A stretch of 64,000 nucleotides of DNA from JAHRAW01 sp965249835 (GTDB lineage Bacteria; Pseudomonadota; Gammaproteobacteria; Arenicellales; Poriferihabitantaceae): NCBI GenBank assembly GCA_965249835.1, contig CBDFMY010000001.1, forward strand, positions 124,001 to 188,000, given 5' to 3'. The position numbers were made by a program, and so were the translations under genes. How positions within the stretch are numbered: the stretch's first letter is position 1; each line of letters opens with the position of its first letter. Shown here piece after piece: positions 1-9,214 of the stretch. Under the pieces are notes generated by a model that ran no database searches, was not told the origin of the DNA, and was given only the letters and a program-made list of their open reading frames with translations.

Positions 1-560
1 TCAGTGTTTTGATATCTGGTTTTATTGGCATCGTGGTTGGCACAATATGTGCCCAGCATCCAACCAGTTCGCGTTTTATATTGGCTGTTTGCGATACCTT
101 TCAGACATTTCCGTCGTTCATTTATCTGATTCCGGTGATCATGTTATTTGGGGTGACCGACACCTCGGTGTTGATTGCTATTGTTGTCTACGCCTCAGTT
201 CCGGCCACACGCTATACCGTAGAAGGATTACTTAGTGTCCCCGAGTCTTTACAAGACGCTGGTTCAATGTCTGGTGTCAGCAGGGTGCAACGCTACCTGT
301 CCATAGAGTTGCCCATGTCATTTCCACATATTGCCTTAGGGATTAACCAAACTGTGGTTTTTGCCCTGGCTATGGTCATTATTGGAGCAATGATTGGAAC
401 TGACGACCTGGGGCAGTTAATTCTCGGTGCACTTTCAGATCGAAAAGGGATTGGTAACGGACTTGTACTGGGAGTATGTGTTGCATTTATCGGCCTTGCA
501 GTGGACCAGGTCATTCGAACCTGGGCAAATCAGAGAAAAAAGGCACTTGGATTAGACTAG
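1..560 (+). CDS. Betaine/proline-type ABC transporter permease (ProW-like), 5' end outside window
   Basis: Membrane subunit of a ProU/OpuA-class ABC importer for compatible solutes such as glycine betaine. The frame is already open at base 3, so the N-terminus lies outside the window; about 185 residues remain before the TAG stop. Several hydrophobic segments are visible. The segment from QDAGSMSG to SIELP fits the cytoplasmic coupling (EAA) loop, and the following GINQTVVFALAMVIIGAMIG matches the conserved ProW block. The protein ends in a short basic tail. It is convergent with the sarcosine-oxidase-like operon, a plausible metabolic neighbour because betaine degradation yields sarcosine. 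The substrate is inferred from family resemblance only. Confidence 0.85.
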   Translation, partial: SVLISGFIGIVVGTICAQHPTSSRFILAVCDTFQTFPSFIYLIPVIMLFGVTDTSVLIAIVVYASVPATRYTVEGLLSVPESLQDAGSMSGVSRVQRYLSIELPMSFPHIALGINQTVVFALAMVIIGAMIGTDDLGQLILGALSDRKGIGNGLVLGVCVAFIGLAVDQVIRTWANQRKKALGLD

Positions 561-624
561 AAGGTTGGGGGCGATTCTGGCGGTGGACCATCTGGTTACA
601 CGCTGGTCTCGGGAGCGCCGGCAG

Positions 625-1206
625 TTACTGAATTTCAACGCCAAACTGTGCCGCGCCCTCCAGCAACACTTGCCACACCGATAGGGCGAAGCCGCGGGGA
701 ATGAATAACTCGTAGCCCTGTTGCGAGTGCCACAAAGTTACGCCGACATGGTGCAGCGTGCCGGACGCCACCGCGTTTCGGGGAAAGGATTTCGCGCGCA
801 AATCCAGCGCAACATGACGATTGAGCAAAGTTGTCGCGTGCGCGCCGGTAACGCGCAGATGCGTGCGTGAATGGGAAAGATCCAGCGTCGTTCCTTGTTC
901 GGATGACAGAGTTGGAATTTCCCCGCCGAGCATCCACCACTTCAACGGCTCAATACGAAGCAACGCACCGGTCACAGACTGCGCGGCACTACCGGGACCG
1001 GGTGGCGAGGTGATTCCAACGCCACGCGCCACTTGCTTCGCCACCGCATCAAGGGTGTCGGGCCAGGCGGCGATTTGATGCAAAGACAAATCGTCGACTT
1101 CATGCAACACAACTCCGGCTTCACCCGCCGTGCCGGTTTTGTCGCGAACATAATGTCCGAGTAGCGCGGAGATTCGCTTAGCCACGCATCCGCTCCCCGT
1201 CTGCAT
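625..1206 (-). CDS. soxG: Sarcosine oxidase gamma subunit family protein (SoxG; candidate MgdD)
   Basis: Small subunit of a heterotetrameric sarcosine oxidase-type enzyme, or of its paralogue N-methylglutamate dehydrogenase, where it would be MgdD. It is 193 aa, the usual size for SoxG. The C-terminal half has the GcvT-like pattern (SLHQIAAW near residue 50, HVALDLRAKSFP, ASGTLHHVGVTLW). It is the last gene of the soxB-soxD-soxA-soxG order and its start overlaps the end of soxA by 29 bp, indicating translational coupling. The family assignment rests on order and general pattern, since SoxG proteins are weakly conserved. The choice between Sox and Mgd rests on the gmaS/mgs genes upstream. Confidence 0.85.
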   Translation of the reverse strand: MQTGSGCVAKRISALLGHYVRDKTGTAGEAGVVLHEVDDLSLHQIAAWPDTLDAVAKQVARGVGITSPPGPGSAAQSVTGALLRIEPLKWWMLGGEIPTLSSEQGTTLDLSHSRTHLRVTGAHATTLLNRHVALDLRAKSFPRNAVASGTLHHVGVTLWHSQQGYELFIPRGFALSVWQVLLEGAAQFGVEIQ

Positions 1207-4165
1207 CGAACATGTGCGGACTTACGATTTCCACTTCAATGTTGCTTTTTCGCACCGGGTCGGCGGCGACCACCGGGCGTTTGCGCCAGGCATCCGCTCC
1301 GCCGGCAATGAACCCGATGCCAATCCAATGACCGAGTGCCGGCGAATGAGTCACCGCGGTAATCCAACCGTCGCCAAGACCGGATACTTTTTCGGCGCGA
1401 CACAAAATCGCACCGGCGTTAAAAGTGTCATCGCGATTTTTTGGCTTAATGCCCACCAGTCGCGGACGGTCTTCGCGCAATAATTCGGGGCGTTTGCGCA
1501 ACGCGTTGCCGATGTATGATTTATTCGCCGATGCCATGTTGCCCAGTCCGGCATCTTCAATGGTCACGCGTCCATCCAACTCGGCACCGGTGACATGGCC
1601 CTTTTCAATGCGCAATGTGCCGAGTGCTTCGAGTCCATAAAGGCAGCCCCCGGCCGGCTCGGCTGCGGCCCACAGCAAATCCATCATTGCGATGGCGTAA
1701 TCGGATGGCACATAAATCTCGTAAGCCATCTCGCCGGAAAAACTGATGCGCGCAATGCGGCATGGGATGTCGTGGTTGAGATGAGTCTCGACCACACCCA
1801 TGAACGGCAGTGCATCGTTGGCGACCGCCGCGGAATCTTTCACGCACGCCGACAAAATTGTGCGGGACAAAGGTCCCGCCACCGCGCATCCGGCCCATTG
1901 TTCGGACACCGAAGCCACATGCACGCGTAACTCCTGCCATCTGGTTTGTAGCAGTTCCTCAAGCCACGCCATTACCTTTGCGGCGTGCGCGGTGGTGGTG
2001 GTCATGAAGTAATCGGTTTCGGATAACCGCCAGGTGGTGCCGTCATCCATAACCACGCCGTCGTCGCGCAGCATGATGCCATATCGCGCCTTGCCGACCG
2101 CGAGTTTGGCAAAAGCGTTGGTGTAAACGCGGTTAAGCAATCGGGCGGCGTCCGGCCCTTGTATCGCAATCTTGCCGAGGGAAGTAACATCGCACAGCCC
2201 CACGGTCTTGCGCACGGTGGCGGCTTCACGTATGTATGCTTGAGTAATGGTTTCGTCTTTTTTGGGAAAATACCACGGTCGGTGCCACAGCCCGGCCATG
2301 GTCATGACCGCGCCGTGGTCGAGATTCCATTGATGCATCGGCGTGCGCCGTAGCGGGCGAAAATGTTGGCCAACGCTCCGCCCGCGCAACGCGCCCAGCG
2401 AAACCGGCGTGTAGGGCGGTCGGAACACGGTGCTTCCGACTTCGGGAATTTCTTTGCTTAACGCTTCGGCCATAATCGCCAGGCCAATGACATTGCCGAC
2501 CTTGCCGCCGTCGGTGGACATTCCCAAGGTGGTGTAACGTTTCAGATGCTCGACCGAAACAAATCCTTCGCGATGCGCGAGGCGCACATCGTCGGCGGTG
2601 ACATCGTTTTGCAGGTCGACGAAAGATTTTAACTTTCGGCCACGCACGCGAATTTCGTATAGCGGACGAATGGGGTTTTTCCAACCACCCGGTTCAATCC
2701 CGCGGGCGGCATCTTTTTCATCAACTTGATCGATACCAACCCCCAGCACTTTTGCCGCCGCAACGCCCGCGGCTTTGCCGGAAGCCTCGCAGTCATCGCC
2801 ATTCCAAATGCCCGCCGCCGCACCCGCGACTCGAATCAATTCATCGCTTTCGCCCGGCAAAAAACACGCCAGTTGTGCATTCCAGACTGGCCTCGGTCCG
2901 CGATGGGAATGAATATGAATGGTCGGCGACCAGCCGCCGGACACCAGCACCAGGTCGCAGGCTATACGATCCTGATACCGCCAGCGACCATCGTCGTGCG
3001 CAATTTGCAACGCGGTTACCGCGTGTGCACCGATGACTTGTAGCGGCGCGCACGACTGGCGCACTGCCACCCCGTGCTCATCGGTCAGTCGTTGTAATTC
3101 ATCGCCCAGTGCCGGTCGCGCATCCAGCAAGATGACTTCGGCGCCGGCATCCGCCAATTCGGTTGCAGTCGGGTAGGCGGAATCGTTGTTGGTGGCAACC
3201 ACGATGCGTTCACCGGGCAACACCGCGTAGCGGTTCAGGTAAGTTCGTCCGGCCGCCGCGGTCATCACCCCGGGGCGGTCATTGTTGCCGAAAGCGAAAG
3301 ATCTCTCCAACGCGCCGGCGGCGATGATGGTGTGTCGGGCGCGCACGGTGCAGAATCGTTGGCGCGGGACATGTTCATGCGCAGGTTCGCTCGCGTATTC
3401 TATTAAACCGGCCACGCCGCCATCGTATAAACCGAACGCGCATGTGCGAGTCATGGTGCGCACACCGACTTGGTTAATCCCGTCGATCAACTTTGTTCGC
3501 CTTAACTCGGCTTGTGCCTGTGGTTGATTCAACAGATCGCCACCGAGTTCGCAATCTTGTTCGACCAACAACACATCCAGCCCGGCGCGTGCCGCGGCTG
3601 CCGCCGCCGACAAACCGGCGGCACCGGCACCCACCACCAACACATCACAAAAGTCATGCGCGTGTTCGTAGTTATCCGGATCCGGCAACCGCGATGCTTC
3701 ACCCATGCCGGCGGCGCGACGAATGATTTTTTCAAACTGCATCCAAAAAACTGTGTCGTTTTTTATTCGCGGGCCCATGAAAGTTTTGTAGTAAAAACCG
3801 GCGGGCAAAAAGCGACTCAATAAATTGGCGAGCGCGCCAATATCAAAACGCACGCCGGGCCAGGCGTTTTGACTCGATGCAATTAATCCGGCGTGTAACT
3901 CTTGCGTGGTTGCTTTGACATTCGGGTCGCGGCGTGCGCCTTGGCCGATGGTGACCAACGCGCCGGATTCCTCGACTCCGGCGGACAGGATGCCACGCGG
4001 GCGATGGTATTTGAAACTGCGTCCGATCAATCGCACATCGTTAGCCATCAACGCCGAGGCAAGGGTGTCGCCGGGATGGCCATTCATTGCTTTGCCGTCC
4101 CAGGTGAACGGCAAAGTTGTGGCGCGGTCAATGCGCCCGCCATCGGGCAATCGTCGGGAAGTCAT
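1178..4165 (-). CDS. soxA: Sarcosine oxidase alpha subunit family protein (SoxA; candidate MgdC)
   Basis: Large subunit of a heterotetrameric flavoenzyme that demethylates a secondary N-methyl amine and passes the one-carbon unit to tetrahydrofolate. At 995 aa it is normal for SoxA. An N-terminal ferredoxin-fold-like domain (about residues 15-105, FTWDGKAMNGHPGDTLASAL) precedes a dinucleotide-binding domain with GAGAAG at 179-184 and a second glycine-rich segment near residue 310. The C-terminal 390 residues form the GcvT-like folate domain (GLCDVTSLGKIAIQGPDA, FSGEMAYEIYVPS). Its ATG overlaps the soxD stop by 4 bp. Linkage to gmaS and mgsABC favours N-methylglutamate dehydrogenase over sarcosine oxidase, but sequence alone does not settle the substrate. 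Confidence 0.93.
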   Translation of the reverse strand: MTSRRLPDGGRIDRATTLPFTWDGKAMNGHPGDTLASALMANDVRLIGRSFKYHRPRGILSAGVEESGALVTIGQGARRDPNVKATTQELHAGLIASSQNAWPGVRFDIGALANLLSRFLPAGFYYKTFMGPRIKNDTVFWMQFEKIIRRAAGMGEASRLPDPDNYEHAHDFCDVLVVGAGAAGLSAAAAAARAGLDVLLVEQDCELGGDLLNQPQAQAELRRTKLIDGINQVGVRTMTRTCAFGLYDGGVAGLIEYASEPAHEHVPRQRFCTVRARHTIIAAGALERSFAFGNNDRPGVMTAAAGRTYLNRYAVLPGERIVVATNNDSAYPTATELADAGAEVILLDARPALGDELQRLTDEHGVAVRQSCAPLQVIGAHAVTALQIAHDDGRWRYQDRIACDLVLVSGGWSPTIHIHSHRGPRPVWNAQLACFLPGESDELIRVAGAAAGIWNGDDCEASGKAAGVAAAKVLGVGIDQVDEKDAARGIEPGGWKNPIRPLYEIRVRGRKLKSFVDLQNDVTADDVRLAHREGFVSVEHLKRYTTLGMSTDGGKVGNVIGLAIMAEALSKEIPEVGSTVFRPPYTPVSLGALRGRSVGQHFRPLRRTPMHQWNLDHGAVMTMAGLWHRPWYFPKKDETITQAYIREAATVRKTVGLCDVTSLGKIAIQGPDAARLLNRVYTNAFAKLAVGKARYGIMLRDDGVVMDDGTTWRLSETDYFMTTTTAHAAKVMAWLEELLQTRWQELRVHVASVSEQWAGCAVAGPLSRTILSACVKDSAAVANDALPFMGVVETHLNHDIPCRIARISFSGEMAYEIYVPSDYAIAMMDLLWAAAEPAGGCLYGLEALGTLRIEKGHVTGAELDGRVTIEDAGLGNMASANKSYIGNALRKRPELLREDRPRLVGIKPKNRDDTFNAGAILCRAEKVSGLGDGWITAVTHSPALGHWIGIGFIAGGADAWRKRPVVAADPVRKSNIEVEIVSPHMFDADGERMRG

Positions 4166-4476
4166 TTCCCCGCCCCGGAATGCCCGGAGTGCCCGGAATA
4201 ATTTTTCAGCACCGCAGCAATGCCGTCGTGAGCCGGTCGCACCGAGTGAATTTCATGGCTCAAGGTATCTCGTTCCACCAACAACCACATGCGGCAACCG
4301 TTGTTGTGGTGCCAGGTTTCGAGTTGTATGCCGCAATGATTCTCGCGCATGAACACCGCGTCATGCCATTCATCGGCAGCGGCATCCAGTGGCGGATAAA
4401 TAATTGCGCCGTCACCACCGTAGGTGAATTCGCTGTGGTCGCGCTCGCCGCAAAAGGGACAGTTGATTCGAATCAT
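4162..4476 (-). CDS. soxD: Sarcosine oxidase delta subunit family protein (SoxD; candidate MgdB)
   Basis: Zinc-binding small subunit of the SoxBDAG-type complex. The N-terminus INCPFCGERDHSEFTYGG carries the characteristic CxxC zinc ligands (Cys6, Cys9) and the EF.YGG signature of SoxD. Internal WHHNNGCRMWL is also typical. At 104 aa it is close to family length (about 90-100). The C-terminal tail is slightly extended (SGHSGHSGAGK). It lies 22 bp downstream of soxB and overlaps soxA by 4 bp, so the four subunits are clearly one transcription unit. Confidence 0.93.
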   Translation of the reverse strand: MIRINCPFCGERDHSEFTYGGDGAIIYPPLDAAADEWHDAVFMRENHCGIQLETWHHNNGCRMWLLVERDTLSHEIHSVRPAHDGIAAVLKNYSGHSGHSGAGK

Positions 4477-4498
4477 CGGTTGGTTATCGGCTTGGGCG

Positions 4499-5764
4499 TC
4501 AGCCGTGCAATTTGGGGTCGGGCCCGGCGCCGCGTTCGTCGATGATTACGCCGCGTTCAAATCGTTTCAGGTCGAAGTTGGCGATGATGTCATCGGGGCG
4601 ATCGTTGGCGATCAGGTCGGCGAAATACCAACCCGATGCCGGACTTGCTTTGAAGCCGCCGTAGTTCCAGCCGGCGTTGAGGTAGAGATTTGCGAGGGGC
4701 GTTTTGCAAATGAACGCCGAGCCGTCCATGGACATGTCCATCACTCCGGCCCAGTGTCGCAACAAGCGCACGCGTCCGAGGCACGGCAAAATTGAAGTGG
4801 CACATTCGGCGACATCTTGCACGATCGGCAGGTTGCCGCGTTGCGCAAATGATTTATACCAATCCAAATCGCCGCCGAACACCATTCCGCCCTTGTCCGA
4901 TTGCGAGATGTAAAAATGCGTGCCGCCGACGCCGAACACCACCACTTGATCCAGCAACGGTTTCAACGGCTCGGTGACGAATGCCTGCAATAAATGCGTC
5001 TCAATCGGCAGTCGCCCCAGTTCGGCCATCGTCCACAGGCGCGAAGTGTTGCCGGCAACCGCGAAGCCGAGTTTTTTTGTGTTGATGATGCCGCGTGTTG
5101 TTTCAACCGCGCTGACGCATTCGCCGTTGCGCACCACACCGGTGACCTCACAGTTTTGAATGATGTCCACGCCGAGTCGGTCGGCGGCGCGTGCATATCC
5201 CCACGCCACCGCGTCGTGGCGAGCGGTGCCGGCGCGTCGCTGCACTGCGGCGCCGATGATGGGGAATCTGGCATTGTCATAATTCAAGTGCGGAACTTTA
5301 CGTTTCAGCGTGTCCAGATCCCACAACTCGCCATCGGAACCGGTCAGACGCATGCTGTTATAGCGTCTCGCCGCCGCATCTCGCGCCGCCGGAGTGTGCA
5401 ACAACGAGATGTGCGCACGTTGGCTGAACATGACGTTGTAGTTCAGTTCGTGGCTTAAGGATTCCCACAACTTGAGCGAATGTTCGTAGAAATACCGGTT
5501 GCCCGGCATCATGTAATTGGAACGCACGATGGTGGTATTGCGCCCGGCGTTGCCGCCACCCAACCATCCTTTATCCAGCACCGCGATATTTTTCACGGCG
5601 TGATTTTTCGCGAGGTAATACGCCGTCGCCAATCCGTGCAAACCGGCGCCGACGATGATCACATCGTAGTTGGATTTCGGTTCAGGGTCACGCCAAACCC
5701 GCGTCCAACCGCGTTGCCCGGTAAGACCGTTCTTAAAAACGCTCCAAGCGGAGTAGCGGGTCAT
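4499..5764 (-). CDS. soxB: Sarcosine oxidase beta subunit family protein (SoxB; candidate MgdA)
   Basis: Catalytic flavin subunit that oxidises the N-methyl group at FAD; family members also carry a covalent FMN. It has 421 aa. The Rossmann motif DVIIVGAGLHGLATAYYLA holds GAGLHG at 39-44. GTARHDAVAWG places His183 where the family attaches FMN. GGNAGRNTTIVRSNYM and GWNYGGFKASPASG are further SoxB signatures. It is first of the soxBDAG block; the 140 bp upstream is AT-rich and is followed by an unrelated small gene and an IS remnant, so the operon is now separated from the mgs genes about 1.4 kb away. Likely subunit A of N-methylglutamate dehydrogenase given the wider cluster. Confidence 0.93.
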   Translation of the reverse strand: MTRYSAWSVFKNGLTGQRGWTRVWRDPEPKSNYDVIIVGAGLHGLATAYYLAKNHAVKNIAVLDKGWLGGGNAGRNTTIVRSNYMMPGNRYFYEHSLKLWESLSHELNYNVMFSQRAHISLLHTPAARDAAARRYNSMRLTGSDGELWDLDTLKRKVPHLNYDNARFPIIGAAVQRRAGTARHDAVAWGYARAADRLGVDIIQNCEVTGVVRNGECVSAVETTRGIINTKKLGFAVAGNTSRLWTMAELGRLPIETHLLQAFVTEPLKPLLDQVVVFGVGGTHFYISQSDKGGMVFGGDLDWYKSFAQRGNLPIVQDVAECATSILPCLGRVRLLRHWAGVMDMSMDGSAFICKTPLANLYLNAGWNYGGFKASPASGWYFADLIANDRPDDIIANFDLKRFERGVIIDERGAGPDPKLHG

Positions 5765-5906
5765 GTCAAGTTAGAGGGAAATGAAAAAACGCGATGCCGG
5801 CTTTAATAAAAAAACTTGCAATTAGTCGGAAAACATAAAATTATTTTGTGTTCAATTAAATCGAGACGATGATGTTTCCGTGATAAATGGTTATGAGTTT
5901 ATTTTT

Positions 5907-6173
5907 TTAACAAAAGAGGACATTTGATTGGTGTCCTAAATCAACCGGAATGTTTTGTATAGATTGGACTGAAAATTTTCCTAATCCGTAATCTTTAATG
6001 CCGACTTGGATTGCATCACTTGAACTTTCAAAAAAATCCACGCATTTTTGGTGATGAATTAGAACATGCCCGGATACATGAGTCTTGCGCCACTCGGGCA
6101 ACATATCTTGGAAGTATTTATAGTTTTCACTTACTTCGCGTTCTGCCGCTTCTGTCTCGTGCTTGGTCACCAT
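5907..6173 (-). CDS. Small DUF5678-like protein of unknown function
   Basis: An 88-aa acidic protein. After a helical, Glu-rich N-terminus (ETEAAEREVSENYKYFQDML) it contains LPEWRKTHVSGHVLIHHQ, FFESSSDAIQVGIKDYGLG and KFSVQSIQNIP. This alternation (leader helix, short strand pair, A..G...YG followed by a hydrophobic end) resembles the DUF5678 type of stand-alone domain. Its function is unknown. It lies between the soxBDAG block and a transposase remnant in a lower-GC stretch, so it may be an insertion rather than part of the methylamine pathway. The recognition is by pattern and only moderately secure. Confidence 0.5.
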   Translation of the reverse strand: MVTKHETEAAEREVSENYKYFQDMLPEWRKTHVSGHVLIHHQKCVDFFESSSDAIQVGIKDYGLGKFSVQSIQNIPVDLGHQSNVLFC

Positions 6174-6197
6174 GATCTACCTCCGCATCAGTCGTGG

Positions 6198-6345
6198 TTA
6201 TCGCATTATAAAACAACTCGCCGGCAAATGTGTATGATGCCACCACATACTGGACAAATCGGGCAAAAGTTTGGCGATGGATTGGCAGGGCAAGTAATCC
6301 AATCCCCAGTGCGGACGTTCGCCGTTGTAGCGTTGTAAGTATCCC
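6198..6345 (-). pseudogene. 3' remnant of a DDE transposase (IS481/IS3-type tail)
   Basis: About 45 codons reading LQRYNGERPHWGLDYLPCQ and then SIAKLLPDLSS. YNGERPHWGL is the end of the integrase core seen in IS481/IS3 transposases. No upstream catalytic part exists; the frame continues into low-complexity DNA. A second copy of the last part (QSIAKLLPDLSSMWWHH) occurs at 54343-54410 in the opposite orientation. It is a decayed mobile element. Confidence 0.6.
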
Positions 6346-6425
6346 AAGTAGATGGCCGTTATGGCCGTTATGGTCGTTGTGGTCGTTGTGCTGTGTAGTG
6401 TAGTGTTGTGTTCTGTTGCGCACAA
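6345..6425. repeat. Low-complexity microsatellite (9-bp repeats)
   Basis: Near-perfect repeats of the 9-mers ATGGCCGTT and TGGTCGTTG, grading into a GT-rich run (tgtagtgtagtgttgtgtt). It is non-coding in any convincing sense; it abuts the transposase remnant and marks its junction. Confidence 0.7.
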
Positions 6426-7167
6426 AACCGGCGGCTTCGCCGCCGAAATAAGGAGTTCGGCTACGCCGAACGGTTTAATAACTGGATTGCCCGGAACAAG
6501 CCGGGCAATGACGGGTTGGAGAGACAATGGTGAATCGGAAGGCAATGAGTCCTTTTGAGAAGACAGTGGTAAATAATTGTCACGCAAAGCGTGACACTAA
6601 AACGTGCTCTGGCGGAGCCGAACTTTTTCTCTCGTGTGCTTTGGCGTCTCAACTCGCCTTTGTCCTCGCAATTCACTATTACTTATAATTCGTCATTCTC
6701 GCCGGCAGGCGGGAATCCAGACGCGGCGTAGCCGCGCAAATGGCGGCGGCTTTGCCGCCGGTTTTTCGAGCCGGAATGACGACACGAAAAGCGTGTTGTC
6801 CGGCTTTGCCAGACTATTAGTGCCGTCACGCGAAGCATGACTCATTCACTTTGATGCCGCGCTGTTCGATGTGAGAATGACGGCAAGGCGGAGGTGCTTG
6901 TTGCTTACTAATGTATGCGCACGTCTCGGCGGCTAACGCCGCCACTCTGGATTCCCGCCTGCCGGCGAGAATGACGGCCGAGAGGGCGGTGCTAAAATAC
7001 CACTGGAAATGAGGAAGAAACTGGCAGCAAAATAGTGAACATATACAATTGCCCGGCTTGACCGGATAATCCAGTTATTAAACCAGCGGCGTGAGCCGCT
7101 ATCATTATGTCGGCTTCCTTTTTTTGTCATGCCACGAATCCAGAATGTTTCTGACATTATTCACGCC
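6426..7167. repeat. Gene-free region of dispersed repeats and palindromes
   Basis: No credible gene. It contains hairpin-forming repeats such as ggcggcttcgccgcc (6430), GTCACGC-aaa-GCGTGAC (6580) with a degenerate copy near 6826, ggcggctttgccgcc (6740) and ggcggctaacgccgcc (6930). Bases 6475-6570 recur inverted at about 38700-38800. Bases 6961-7057 are one copy of the approximately 95-bp element also seen at 38986-39075 and 57787-57870. It separates the mgs genes from the soxBDAG block. Confidence 0.7.
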
Positions 7168-7560
7168 TCAAAACTTCCCATATACTTTCATCAATTCCAC
7201 CATCGGATGCGATTTGGACATCTGAAACTTCACCAATAACTCCCTGGCGATCATGTCACGGTCTTGTTGATTGTCCGGCAGTTTCATGGTCTCCGGCACC
7301 TGCACCCAGCCGTTGATGTTGCGATCGAATACCGCCGGTCGTCCTTCCTCGTAGCCCATGTGTACATCTTCCAACCAGTTGAGATCATCCCATCCCATAA
7401 CTTGCATGTATTTTTTTAAGAATGGCGGGCATCGCTGCATGTCCGGCACCAGATTTACATCGTATCTATAGCCGATGTGTTGGCCGATTTCTTTTTCGCG
7501 GTCACGGTCCAAGCCGTCGCCGTCAATAAATTTATTTACATCAACTTTGTCGTCGCTCAT
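7168..7560 (-). CDS. Unknown 130-aa protein co-transcribed with mgsC
   Basis: I do not recognise this family. The protein is soluble, acidic at the N-terminus (MSDDKVDVNKFIDGDG) and rich in aromatic and Met residues (PPFLKKYMQVMGWDDLNWLEDVHMGYEEGRPAVFD), with no signal peptide or membrane segment. It starts 11 bp after the mgsC stop, so it is almost certainly the last gene of the mgs transcription unit. GC content matches the mgs genes and differs from the inserted genes nearby, which argues that it belongs to the pathway, for instance as an accessory subunit of N-methylglutamate synthase or of the dehydrogenase. That role is inference from position only. Confidence 0.8.
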   Translation of the reverse strand: MSDDKVDVNKFIDGDGLDRDREKEIGQHIGYRYDVNLVPDMQRCPPFLKKYMQVMGWDDLNWLEDVHMGYEEGRPAVFDRNINGWVQVPETMKLPDNQQDRDMIARELLVKFQMSKSHPMVELMKVYGKF

Positions 7561-7571
7561 TTTTCGTTCTC

Positions 7572-8915
7572 CTAAAATCGATTCATGTCGGGATGCCCGA
7601 CGGTGTGTTGGGTGCCGGCCAGCGGCACTTGCGCCAACGCCGATGCTTCCATAGTCAGCGCCGCCAGGTCTTCCGGCTCAAGGGAATGAATGTTGGTTTT
7701 GCCGCAAGCGCGCGCCAACATCTGCGCTTCGATGGTCAGCGTATGCAAAAAGTTATACACGCGCTCGGCCGCTTCATCGGGGTTAAGTCGCTTGCGAAGT
7801 TCCGGGTCTTGCGTGGCGATGCCGACCGGGCAACGGCCAGTGTGGCAATGATAACAATGCCCCGCGGCCACGCCCATTTCCTGCTCGAAATCCGCTTCCG
7901 GAATTGCCTTGTTGCAGTTCAGTGCCATCAATGCGGAGTGTCCGATGGCGACCGCGTCCGCACCCAGTGCCAACGCTTTGGCGACATCGCCGCCGTTGCG
8001 AATACCGCCGGCATAGATCAATGATATTTCGCCGGACTTGCCGACATCTTCCAGCGCTCTGCGCGCCTGTCGAATGGCGGCGATGCCCGGCACACCGGTT
8101 TCTTCGGTCGCAAGGTGCGGTCCGGCGCCGGTGCCGCCTTCCATGCCGTCGACATAAATGGAGTCGGGTCCGGTCTTTGCCGCCATGCGCACATCGTCAT
8201 ACACGCGTGCGGCGCCGAGTTTTAGTTGCACCGGAATTTCAAAGTTGGTGGCTTCGCGGATTTCGTTAATCTTGAGCGCGAGGTCGTCGGGACCAAGCCA
8301 ATCCGGATGACGCGCCGGCGAGCGTTGGTCGATGCCGGCCGGCAGCGAGCGCATCTCGGCCACTTGATCGGTAACTTTCTGTCCCATTAAATGCCCGCCG
8401 AGTCCGACCTTGCAACCTTGTCCGATAAAAAACTCCACGCAATCGGCAAGGCGCAAATGGTTCGGGTTGAAACCGTAGCGCGATTGAATGCATTGATACA
8501 TCCACTTCTCGGAGTAGCGGCGTTCATCGGGAATCATGCCGCCTTCGCCGGAGCAGGTCGCGGTGCCGGCCATGGTTGCGCCGCGCGCCAATGCGGTTTT
8601 GGCTTCATAGGATAACGCGCCGAAACTCATGCCGGTGATGTAAACCGGAATGTCCAGCACCATCGGTCGTTTCGCGCGTGGCCCGATGACGGTATCAGTC
8701 AGGCATTTTTCGCGATAGCCTTCAATGACGAAGCGCGTCAGCGTGCCGGGCATGAAGGTCAGGTCGTCCCAACTTGGAATTTTCTTGAACAGCGAAAAGC
8801 CGCGCATGCGATAGCGTCCCAACTCCGCCTTGATGTGAATGTCGTCGATCACATGCGGCGGGAAGATGAAACTTTGTCCCAGGTGGTTGGTGTCGCGGGA
8901 AGTTTTGTTGGTCAT
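7572..8915 (-). CDS. mgsC: FMN-binding glutamate synthase-like protein (MgsC / GlxD type)
   Basis: The 447-aa protein matches the central FMN-barrel domain of glutamate synthase without the other GltB domains. Typical blocks are VYITGMSFGALSYEAK (about 91-106), ATCSGEGGMIPDE, QLKLGAARVYDDVR, YVDGMEGGTGAGP (254-266) and YAGGIRNGGDVAKALALGADAV. GHCYHCHTGRCPVGIATQD supplies Cys354, 357 and 362 of the 3Fe-4S site. With separate amidotransferase (mgsA) and GXGXG (mgsB) genes upstream this is the split glutamate synthase arrangement of N-methylglutamate synthase, which converts gamma-glutamylmethylamide (or glutamate plus methylamine) to N-methylglutamate. It is separated from mgsB by about 1 kb of inserted sequence, so the operon has been interrupted. 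Confidence 0.88.
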   Translation of the reverse strand: MTNKTSRDTNHLGQSFIFPPHVIDDIHIKAELGRYRMRGFSLFKKIPSWDDLTFMPGTLTRFVIEGYREKCLTDTVIGPRAKRPMVLDIPVYITGMSFGALSYEAKTALARGATMAGTATCSGEGGMIPDERRYSEKWMYQCIQSRYGFNPNHLRLADCVEFFIGQGCKVGLGGHLMGQKVTDQVAEMRSLPAGIDQRSPARHPDWLGPDDLALKINEIREATNFEIPVQLKLGAARVYDDVRMAAKTGPDSIYVDGMEGGTGAGPHLATEETGVPGIAAIRQARRALEDVGKSGEISLIYAGGIRNGGDVAKALALGADAVAIGHSALMALNCNKAIPEADFEQEMGVAAGHCYHCHTGRCPVGIATQDPELRKRLNPDEAAERVYNFLHTLTIEAQMLARACGKTNIHSLEPEDLAALTMEASALAQVPLAGTQHTVGHPDMNRF

Positions 8916-9214
8916 GTTGGTGTTGGTTGCGGTTAGTTAACTTGATTGGGTTCGGTTACTTTTTAGGCGGCAATACGCCCCATTGCCGACGCGTACGAAG
9001 TCGTCATATACGGTGCCATGATTATCAGGAGCATTCATACACAACATCGAAGTGATTTGCGTGCGAATTGTCGACTCTTGATAACGAGTTTTGTTGCGTC
9101 GCATTTGCGCGAGGACATCTTTAAATACGAAATACGCCGTCCGCCGACTCCGCCGTCATCGCGTCCACGCATGCAAGAATTTCGTCACGACAGGTCATTG
9201 TTATCACTTACGCT
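8916..9214. other. Intergenic stretch without recognised gene
   Basis: Between mgsC and the 45-codon mgsB-like ORF. No ORF with recognisable content, no tRNA-like structure and no clear terminator. It is probably inserted or decayed sequence together with the present mgsC leader. Confidence 0.5.

Noticed and set aside
4162..4201. GHSGHSGAGK tail of SoxD as evidence of a frameshift
   Set aside because: The tail runs to a stop that overlaps the soxA start in the usual ATGA fashion, so it is probably a genuine lineage-specific end.
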